This document shows, piece after piece, positions 49,113-60,000 of a stretch of DNA of 64,000 nucleotides; the stretch's first letter is position 1, and each line of letters opens with the position of its first letter. Below the pieces are notes generated by a model. That model was not told the DNA's origin. It searched no databases and saw only the letters and a program-made list of their open reading frames with translations. The DNA lies in contig JAZGTN010000006.1 in NCBI GenBank assembly GCA_037783415.1, forward strand, positions 2,852,001-2,916,000. The letters run 5' to 3'. Both the position numbers and the translations under genes were made by a program. The DNA is from Leptasterias polaris (taxonomy: Eukaryota; Echinodermata; Asteroidea; Forcipulatida; Asteriidae).

Positions 49113-51780
49113 AGCTTAGGTTACCAGCGAAATGTTTCTGGTGTTCGGATCGACTTGAGCTGTATGCCACGACGCCGCGGCACGCCGATCCGATAAATAG
49201 TTTGGCAAAGTAGGAAAAACAATACCTCGTGTTCTCGTTATGACCATGCTCGTATCTTCCGTTTTTAAGACATAGAAACGCGCATGGGACAGTTCGGGAC
49301 CGGTGAAAAACCTCGTATAAACTGGCGTCTCGTATTAGTCGACTGTACACTGTCCTAGGATTGCATTGGGTGGTGACGTCCGAATACGAAAACGCATCAT
49401 ACTGATCAGGTACCCAGACGTAATGTACGGGGCCAGACTACACATTTTCTCCTGCCTCGATTGACGTCACGAACAGCGCCATGTAAAGGGGGGGGGGGCC
49501 TATTTTTTAATTTGTAATTAAAATATTCCACTCATAAAAATGTATATATTAATGACAAAAGCTTTATTTTGACAAAATACCACTGCCAGGTGCCTTTAAG
49601 ACCGCAAAAATAATACTAAATAGTATCGTTTTTAACCCAGAATACTTGTTGTTTTGCTATAAGTATAAAGAGTGAAAGGGTGGAATAAGTTCGGCACATA
49701 GACTGTGCTGAAGAGGGTGAGGTCACACAAGCTACGATAATGTGTGTAATGTAACAATTAGTAAATGTGTGATGAATGATGCAAAAATACCATCAGGTAC
49801 ACACTCATACTTTGCAACTTAGAGTTATCCAGGGTGTACAGACTTCTGACCCCACTTGTTTTATTCCTCGATGTCCACAAATAGTATCTCGAGCTAACTT
49901 TCAGCTCAATTTCTTCACATTTTGTACAAATTAATCTCAAAACTAAAATGAATATGACGGCCTCTCTTGCCCATGCATTAAGCCAAATTATGTGCTAACC
50001 GTCTGGGCCCAACTTCATTTAAAGCACAACACAATGCTTTTCGGGGAACAGGTTACCGGTACCAGCAAAACCCCATGTCAGTTGCTACATCTTTAAATGG
50101 TGTCCTGGTCATTTTAATCTTTTTTGCTTATAACAGAGGACTGTAAAGAAATACTTTCTGCTTAAACAGCTCTATGACAGTTTGCCCTGATGTGTCGTAT
50201 CGCCTTGCTTTGTGCCTTTCAGTTTTGAAACCTCACGACCTTAGGTTTTGAGAACTCTCGTGCAACAAAATAAACTCACCACTTAAAAGTAAACTAATAA
50301 AATAGAAGCAAACATTGAAAGCATTTATTTATTTTTCTACTAAATTATCAAAATCTTTCTATCTATTCAGAATTACATTATTCATGTTGTTCCCGAGTGT
50401 GCCAATGCCTTTTAAAATCATGGCGAAAACTGAATGACCCCCCTCCTTGCCTGTCACACTATTGAAAGTCACCGATGAAAAACTTAGTACACAGGTAAAT
50501 ACAAAAAAAACAATTGAACATCATCAACAAATTTGAAAGACATTCAAAGAAAGACATTCAAAGGAAATAAATTACCAATTATAAATACTTCTAAAAAAAT
50601 AGCCGTGTGACTGTTAGTCTAATCGATAAAACAAGGAGGGTAGTGGTAGCACTTAAAGACTAACTAATTACATAAAAAAAACGCATGAGCTTTCGTAACA
50701 ACAACTGCTACCACTACCTTCCAATTATAAATACATAATTCTTAAAATAACTTAAATATGTCACTAGGCTATTATTTCTCTCAGAAAAGTAGGTTTTTTA
50801 AGTTAGTGTTTACTCTAGGCAAAGTATACCTTTAGTTTTTGGAACCGTTCGACTATTTTAATTCTATGTAAATGTAGATGATATACAATCAAACTAACTT
50901 GTGAAAATTTCACTCCAAAAAGTGGTCACGTTTTTGAGATGTCGAAGAAAAAACCGGAGCGAGAATGTCCACGCAGGAAGAATAATCCCTATGGGAATCC
51001 ACAATCTGAGAAACGTTTCTGACAGAAACACTTCTCATATTCGAATTTGGGGGCAAAAACCTGGTATCATTTTCCATAACCACATTACTTCGAAGTGAAA
51101 TGATTCTCAAAATATGCTTTATACAATTGAAAGCTGCTGTACTTGTAACCAAGTAAGTTTGTATTGCCTTTATTTTTATATAACGTATATTATAAACCTT
51201 CCCTATAAACAAAACTATGGGGGTTTTGAGCACTTGAATCGGGGGTTCCTAACTAATCATGAAGCCAGTAGTCATGTTGCAAGTTATGACCAGTGGCGTA
51301 GCTAAGGGGTCACGTGCACCCCCCACCTCATTAATGTCCCTGACCCCCTTCCCCATTTGAAATAATATGAACTTTTGAGATAAAACATTACCAGAGTAAA
51401 AGGTTACTCTCTTTCTTCACAAGTGCCCCCTAGCCTATAAGTGCACTTCAAATATTGTCTGACATACATTATTATTAACAGCAACTATTAAATCGTTCTG
51501 ATATAAAAATGACTTGTCAAAATGACAATATGGCCGGAATCATAGACCTACCTTGTCTGTACACACGAACAGAAAATACAAAAAATCATTTCTCTCGACA
51601 TAATTATTGTATGAAAAGATTATAACATAATTGACTGTGCAAGTCTCACGCATATCGAAACGAGAAAACAACTCGAACGAAGACCATATTTTTCTATGAC
51701 ATCAAATCTTCTTTTAAAAAAATGTTTCTACAAAATTCTAGAAAATAAGAATACTAATAGCAAATTCTGATAAAAAAAAA
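49113..51780. other. Intergenic DNA without recognisable genes
   Basis: It holds a G-run at 49487-49498, an inverted pair around GGTAGTGGTAGCA and TGCTACCACTACC (50638-50721) that may belong to a retroposon end, and an AGTGGCGTAGCTA-type repeat at about 51290-51345. Nothing else is seen. Confidence 0.45.
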
Positions 51781-53770
51781 TTCGATTTTTATATAATACA
51801 AATAGTTAGTTCAAATCAACATTGAAACAAAATTTAAACTTGGGACGAGGATCATATTTTTAGAAATCCCATTTGCCAATCACGCCCAAATATATGCGTC
51901 CATCACAAATGTTTAACGACAACATGGCCGTCAGTTTGGCAAAATTCTTAATTTTTACAAGTGACCAGAAACGGAGGTCAAGTCTTATTCTTGGATTTTC
52001 TTCGCTATTTTGTTGAATTGATTTTACTTTCATATTGTTAATCACTAAGCATAACATTCCCATAAACAATTATAATTTTCATGGCCATAACCTACACCGT
52101 GGTTAAACTTAAATAAATGCCAAATCAAAATCTCGCCCATGCATGTAAAACTCCATAATGGTTTGAACGACAATGGTCCCAGAAGTTTGATTACCCTTGA
52201 ACTTTCACAATCTAAAAACAAACACCCACTTCTGAAATCTCAGTCTTCTGAAATGTAACGGTACAAAAAGCCAAGTACAATCTAAAACACAAACACATCA
52301 ACTCATGATCACCATTCAGACAGATGATGATGAACCCCAAGTTACGAATTACTGTTGATTATTTATAAATTTCCAGTTTTTGAATAAATTAAAACAGTAC
52401 ACAATACCATTTAATTTGTGTGTACACAAAAATGTACATTTGGTGACTGTGAACAATAAAATATACTTGACTCAAAATACTTGCTCATAAATAAAGGCCC
52501 ACAAATGACTCTTAAATATGTTCCTATGAAAATAGAATCTACAATACTTGTTTACATACATAAAAATAGTTATAATTAGACAACTCTTCAGATACAATTT
52601 ATGGTAAATACACCGCATATAATATTTCAAAAGTATATAAAAAACGTGTTGTCCTTTCTTAATGCAAGTGCTGTAGACAGTGGCATTCACGTCCGAATCC
52701 GACAATACAAGTTAAAAAATTTGGTTCTCTTTCAGAAGAAAACCAAAAAATCAGTTTGGCATCAAAAATAATATTCAATTTTTATATAATACAAATAGTT
52801 AGTTCAAATCAACATTGAAACAAAATTAAAACTTGGAACGAGGATGCTTAATTTAGAAATTCCTTTTGCCATTCACGCCCAAATGTGTGCGTCCATCACA
52901 TAGGTTTAGAGACAACATGACCGTCAGTTGGACAAAATTCTTAATTTTTACAAGTGCAGACCAGAAACGGAGGTGAGGGCTTATTCTTGGATTTTCTTCG
53001 TTATTTGTTGAATTGATTTTACTTTCATAGTGTTTATCACTTAGCATTACATTCACAACAACAATTATAATTTCCATGGCCATAACCTACGTTAAACCAT
53101 GGTTATACTAAAATAATTGCCAAAACAAAATCTCGCCCAAACAAAATCTCGCCCACGTAAAACTCCATAATGGTTTGAACGACATTGGTCCCGGAAGTTT
53201 GATTACCCTGGAGACTTACACAGTCTAAAAATTAACACCCTCCTCTGAAATCTCAGTCTTCTGAAATGTAATGGTACAAAAGGCCAAGTACAATCTAAAA
53301 CACGAAAACATTAAGTCGTGATCACCATTCAGACGGGTGATGATGAACCCCAAGTTACGACTTACTGTTGATTATTTATAAATTTCCAGTTTTTGAATAA
53401 AGTAAAACAATACACAATACCAGTTAATTTGTGTGTACACAAAAATGTACATTTGGTGACTGTGAACAATAAAATATACTTGACTCAAAATACTTGCTCA
53501 TAAATAAAGGGCCCACAAATGACTCTAAAATATGTTCCTGTAAAAATAGAATCTACAATATTTGTTACATAAATAAAAATAGTTAAAATTTTACAACTCT
53601 TCAGATACAATTTATCGTAAATACACCGCATATAATATTTCAAAAGTATATGAAAAACATGTTGGTCCTTTTTTTAATGCAAGTGCTGTAGACAGTGGCA
53701 TTCACGTCCAAATACGACAATACAATGACAAACTTGGTTCTCTTTCAGAAGAAAACCAAAAATAATAACA
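51781..53770. repeat. Tandem duplication of a unit of about 993 bp
   Basis: Unit 1 starts at about 51781 and unit 2 at about 52774. They stay collinear to their ends (for example ATAATACAAATAGTTAGTTC, GTGTGTACACAAAAATGTAC, TTTCAGAAGAAAACCAAAAA), with scattered substitutions and small indels. Minus-strand frames in both copies read a similar short peptide (ENPRI...CDGR), but their starts and lengths differ and neither has known domains. The pair ends about 200 bp from the candidate helicase stop codon, so it may overlap that gene's 3' UTR. Confidence 0.85.
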
Positions 53771-53970
53771 TCAAAAATAATAACAGGATTAAACGAAGTT
53801 GCCAACAAATTTTAATTCATGTTTAAAAAACGAAAACTAAAAACTACGGTTCTCTATATTGTGCTTATACGACGTCAATTGCCTGTTTTTGTTCTACGCT
53901 CTGCTAACGTTGACATGTGTCTTACAATAATAACATGTTGACGACCAGATAAAGCACGTCTTCTGAACTA

Positions 53971-54043
53971 CATGGCTTTCTTGTAAAACTTCTTGGTGGT
54001 GAAAGAACGACCTCTGCTATCCGGGAATGAAGAATCACTTTGC
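53971..54043 (-). CDS. Tentative last helicase exon, frame ambiguous
   Basis: An acceptor CTCTTTCAG|GCAAAG is followed by a frame that looks protein-like: QSDSSFPDSRGRSFTTKKFY then KKAM and a TAG stop at 53968-53970. That frame needs a phase 2 entry, but the upstream exon with its best donor leaves in phase 0. Phase 0 would give only Ala-Lys-stop (54035-54043). A weaker donor (GTAG|GTGCCC) would enter the third frame. Either the gene ends at AK*, or an unseen exon or unusual donor supplies the phase. Confidence 0.4.
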
Positions 54044-57000
54044 CTGAAAGAGTGCACAATGAATAAATAGCGATAAGTTAGTAATTCACCACAAAGGCTA
54101 TAGACCCATTGCACAACGCACAGCGCACATACACGCGCGTCTCCTGTCCGCCATTTTGGGTGTCAAAACGTGCACAAAAGGATGGTACACGTGTTTACGC
54201 ACCAAGTGCGCTGCGCGTTGTGCAATGGGTCTATAGATAGAATTGAATACATATACCAAGTGGCAGTAGGAAATGTTTTAAGTTTATAACATAATGACTG
54301 TATACAAAACCCGTGGCTGTACACAGTAGCAATAGGAGGAACTGACTTGAAAGAAAAAAAACAGGTAGCAATCAACGACAAATTGGCAGATGTCACGGTG
54401 TCATAGGGGGTTTTTCCGGTGTGGTTCCCCCGTATGATAAATTAACATACTAGAGCTAGAGGAGGTTGATTCAAAAGAGGGCGATATTAGACGAAATTGT
54501 ACACAACTCGTTGTGTGGGGGTTGGTTTTTGGGGTGGTGGAACAGAACATTTCCCCTTCCTATCTTTTAATATTATAGTGGACCGTTGTTTTTTTCTTTC
54601 GCGTTACTACGGTGTAGCAGATGTACTTTTGCTAGCAAATAAATTCATCATCATATTCGTATGTTATTGTTATCAATTATAAAAGATCTCATTATCCATC
54701 CTCTATGTTACTTGGAACAGGTAACAGATTTGTGGTAACACAATGTCTAGTGCATAGTAAGATAAGAGCCGTTTAACCCCACGTTTGTTAGAACTAGAAT
54801 ATCAGATCATAGAAAAAAGAACGCATCATTTTTGAGAAGTTTATGGTTTCTGCAAGTTTTAAAATGATGGGCACCTACTTTGCTTTTTCTATCATTTCCC
54901 TTTCGCCTGTCTCTGGATCTGATGGGGAAACTGTTTGCATCAACCACTGCGTTCTTCCTCTCGTAGTGCTGCAACAGAGAGTTCCATGTCTCGTCTTTCT
55001 GGAGAAGAAACTTGTTTCCTGAGGAGAAAACACATGCTATGCATTACTCAAAAACCAAGGCCGGTTTCAAACATGGTCATAATAAAAGGAGAATATAATA
55101 ATTATTGTATGTTCACTATGCCAGTCAACGATCAAAATAGTCAGAATAAGATGTAGTATTTTCGGATAGTGTTCTTGTAATTCTTTCAATCGATAGACTT
55201 TCTTGGAGGCGTTGTAAATAAGTTTAACCCTGCAGCTGTTGTTTTGCATTAATTGTTGAGTGATTTTGTTTTGTCCAAGTGTGTTGTTAACATGTCCATG
55301 TATTGCCTGGATCTATTTCAGCTTATTTGTTTCCTTAATTAATTAAGTTTAATATTTTGGTTTCATTCACCAATTGTCACCAAGTAAGTTTTCAATTTTG
55401 TAAACTTTTTTTTGCCTTTAATTAATTTTTTTTCTCAGATTTTAATGCCAAATCTTTCTTTAACAGGATTGAAATATCCAGTTGCGTGTTTAATTAAAAA
55501 CTCGATTTCTGTATTTGTTTACCTTTTCTAATTGTAAATTGTTGCAATTCAGAATGTGGCTGCTAAAAACAAGTTAACCATTATATATATATATAATTGA
55601 CACACCGATGTTGTGGACAAGAGCATGCTTGCAGAGTTTTCTATAGTCTGCCCCCTTCAAACCAAAATCACTGGCCCGTGTGAAGGTTGTGTTGCATGGT
55701 CCAGCTTAGGATATCATGGCATAATATAGGCCGACAAATGTGTACGATGTGGTTAAAACAATGGTATTACTCAAATAGGTCAGCATATGCTGGCAACGTC
55801 CCTCTTTGCAGGGTTTTAAAGAAACAATACGTAGTTTTTACAACTTACACCATTGAAATATACAGTACAAATATTAAACAATGTATACTTTTAAGTCTTA
55901 CCCAGAATAATAAGTCCCAGTTTTGGGCGCGTAATGGCAACATTGATCTGGTTTACATCCGTAATGAAACCTAGGTGCCGTTTCTTCCAAGCAAGTGGAG
56001 GTTTCTCGTCAATCTGCCCCAATGGCACTGACCGAACTGTTGAAAGGATGACGTAATCCCACTCATTTCCTAGAACAGAAATAAATAGATAAATAAACAA
56101 TACTATAATACAAAAAATATGTCCACACTAGAAATAGATCGATTTTGTTTCCATTTAAACCGATTAGTGACGCAGAATCTTTGTCACGATCTCTCATTGA
56201 ATAAGAATTGGGATAAAATGCACCAGATCAGTTTGATCCAACTGAAGATTGGGGTTTTTTTTGTTTTTTTTTCAATTTAGGTTTCTGTTCAATAATAATC
56301 AAGTCAGATCCACCTTGCCCAATTAAGTTCTTTAACTGTTCGATTACCAACATAATTGATCTGGCCAAAACTTTAGAACAGGTTGAACTAATTGTTATGG
56401 GTTTCCCCCTCATCGATGTTGAGCTTTAATAAGACCATGGAGTTTTCGCGTACATTATCCAACTTTCGGCGATGTAATGAGTAAACCAATGAAAGCACAG
56501 TTCACAGCGCCCTCTATGATTTATTTATTATTATGTAATCCGCCGGACCGTTTAGTTGTGTGTACGCGAAAACGCCATGGTCTTTGGAGCCAAGACTAAC
56601 TCCCGAGGCGAGATTCGAACCCCAGTTCTATTAGTTTGGTCAAGATTTTCCCCCGGTTAACATGGTTGCCGGTTCCCTAACCGAGCTGACCTCGACTTGC
56701 AATCAGGTTAATTCAAATCGAGGTTGTGCAACTTTTTAACATGGGTCCTGATCACCTAAATAATACCTTAGCCCGAGTCATCTAAAAGGATTCCCTCATC
56801 GATCTGACATTTTAAGCTCAGATTGATCACCAATCTTGGGCATTATCGTGTGTTGATCCAATAAACCCTAGCCCTCATTGATTGCTTCAAAACTCTGGTC
56901 AAGTGGCAAACTGTACTTCAGCCAAATTTATCGTAACATTGTTTCGCCTTGCAATAATTCCAATTACAAAACATTTAACAAGTGGAGGATTTCCTCATAA

Positions 57001-60000
57001 ACATAATATGTGTTTTTATTAAGCTTTCTTGTATCCAAATCTTAACAAGTGAACTAAATGACAAATTAAAATATACAGAAGCAGCTTTTTCGAAGTAAAT
57101 GAAGTTAAACTTCAAAAATACCTTGACTGGTGATGACTGTGCTCACTTGGATCTTGAGACCTTTCGATTTGAATCCTTCTTCGATCTTGAATTTCTGATG
57201 TCGATACTGGGTTAGTACGACAAGATTAGCAGGATTCACATGCAGATCTCCCACTAAGGCTGACGCCATACGTACCTACAAGGGTTCAAGGTTAATTTAT
57301 TTCCACAGTATCAAAACAGCAAAAAGGCATTAGATCAAAACAATCATTACAAAATGTAAAGTAAATTGTTAACAACATGTAAAGTAAATTGTTAACAACA
57401 TAGGTTTGAAGAACCAGATGTAAAACAAATTTGGCACTGCAGAGGGGCCAATTAAGAAGCAAAGCTATAGACAATGGTTCCTAAAGATGTGGTCAGCCAT
57501 CGTAAATTCAAAGAATTTTAATAAATCCTTGTAGTATGTTGTGGCCGCTGAGCGGTTTAGATTGTTGAACTAAAGTGTTGATTGCTGGATCATCAGAGTG
57601 TGGGTTCGAATCCCATCGTGACATTTAGATTCTTCAGTACACTTTAACTACTTCTCATCACCCAGAAGTGAATTGTACATCTGGGCCTATACGGCATATG
57701 CAAATGTAATATTTTTCTTCTTTTTTAAGCAATCTCTCAAACATTACCTCACGTCCCAAAATGAATTTTAGCTTCCCTTCCTAAGTAATTCGATAACACA
57801 AAACCTCTTATTTCCTCTTACCTGTTTATTTATTATCGCTTTTTGCTTGAACTGTTCTGCCATCTCTTCGCTAATTATGAATTCGTTGTTTTATCTATGA
57901 TCTATTATGTGTGTCTTGTGCCAGTGGAGCTATTTGTCATGTCCATTGTTTGTGTCTGTCCTGTTGTTTGCGTGTCTGTCTGCTTTTTATTTTGTTTGTT
58001 AGTTTGTTTGTTTGTCTAGCTGTTTTCTTCAAGCGTCTTCTTACCACAACAGCCTTATATACTCTGTATATTTCATTTATACTGCTTTTTCAATTTTGTG
58101 TTATTTTTGCTTTACTCCATAAATAAATGTACTTGTCGTGGTAAATCATTTTTTTTCTGAATTGAATTGAGTTATTAGGAGATCAAACGGCGTCAACCGT
58201 GTGTTGTTACAAGTATAGGGTTCACATACCACATGTTGGACCTCTTCGGCGTTTGCCTTGGAGTGTTCACTCCCTTCCTCGCCCTGCACACTTGTCTTTT
58301 CTTCCCGGCCGATATGGTGACAGAATACTATGGGGTTATCCGCACCGCCAGGCCACTTAACTTTTGAAGTCTGTCTGGGCGCCATCACACTGTCAGCGGT
58401 AACCAGTTCCCCTTTATAAAACTCTTGAGAAGGAAAGTCGCAAATCGACTTGTGCTTCAAGAATTGAAAGATGAATTTATAGTTGTTAACAAATAAAATA
58501 TGAAAAACAGTGCATCGTTGGTTAATTTGGGGGCGTATCAAGTTACATTATAAAAGTATTATTGTTGAAATAGTGTGACATTCTAACTTAAGTTTCCGGG
58601 TAAATTTCGGCAAAAAGGAATTATTTTATTTCACTGAATCATGGATTCGTCTTTAGGCCTTTTGTCTCTTAAGTTGAAATTGTTGATTTCAGACATGCTT
58701 ATTTATTTATCGTTTTATTCAATTAAAATGAAAATTCGTTCTTTTTAGCCATGCACAGTCGGCTTTCAATCTAAGCATTGGCAACTATAGTTCACGTCAT
58801 CAAGTTGAATGTGATGGCGATGTACGCAAGCATTCAGTAAGCCTCAAGCAAGACACGTTACTTTTGTTGAAATCAAATCCTTAAGATGAAATTAAAAAAC
58901 CTTACCATTCGGTACTGAATTGTAAGCATCTTAACCATGGGCTTTTTGTCGTATTTCTCCAGTAATGATATTTCCATCCCGAGTTCCATGGCTGTTTTCT
59001 CCCGAACGACGGGTCTTAAAGAGAAACATCGTCAAGTTTAGTTCTTCCATTTTAAAATTGTATGTCATTTTCCTTTTCTTCTTCTTCATCACCATCATCA
59101 TCATCATCATCAAAGGAAACTCATTTTATGATTCCAAAAATACACTTATAACTGTGTGTTAATTATTAATTTGTTTGACTTTTATAGGAATTAATGCAGC
59201 CCATACAGTTAAAATCCTAATGAAAGTTTTTTCAGTTCAAAGGTCAAATGGAGCCAAACCACATAATACCAAAATCCACCTTATCCACCTTATGCAATAG
59301 TCCACAAAATGAGGAAATTAAATGAGGCAGTCCACGTAATGACCACGATTGTTGTCAATATGTGACTTTGGCCTTTCAAAAAATGAATACCTAAGGCGCA
59401 CAACCATATTATTATGTAAAATCTAAGGAATCCAAATCGTCATCATCATCATCAATTATCATCATCTTCATTAACTTCTTCAAAGTGCGACGTTTGACAG
59501 CATGATGTCGTGCTATGACAGGGTATTCCATAACAGTGCACATTAATCAATTGCAGTAAACTCAGCGTCTCTGACCGTTACTTAACATGTCCGCATAATA
59601 GTACGTTTTTATGGTGGGCCGGGTCGTTCGTTCTAGAAGTATTAGTACCCGTAAACAGTTTGTGCAAGCTTGAAATAAACTTTTAGAAAACAACTTTTAG
59701 CAAGAAAACGCAAACCTTTATTTGAAATGTTGAAATAAATATATCAATGTGAAGATTTACAGCCTAAAAATACTACTTTCTGGGAAGAAACTCACGAAAG
59801 AGCAGTATAGACCATGTGGCCTGTGACATCACATGTTTACAAAAGAGCCACAGAGCATGGACTTCCTGCAGGCACAATTTGTGCGCAGCTCAATGGAAGA
59901 AAACAATAAATCTTATATTTTATGGAGATTGCACAGTCTGTTTTTCTCAACTTTTGATATGAAGAAAGGGGGGACATCTCAAAAGCTGTACAGCAGTTGC

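Noticed and set aside
51860..53083. Similar short minus-strand frames in both 993-bp units
   Set aside because: The similarity follows from the DNA duplication. Start codons and N-termini differ, and no domain is recognised.
57541..57625. True tRNA gene on the plus strand
   Set aside because: Box spacing fits, but the surrounding stems do not pair convincingly and similar heads occur in other SINEs of the window.
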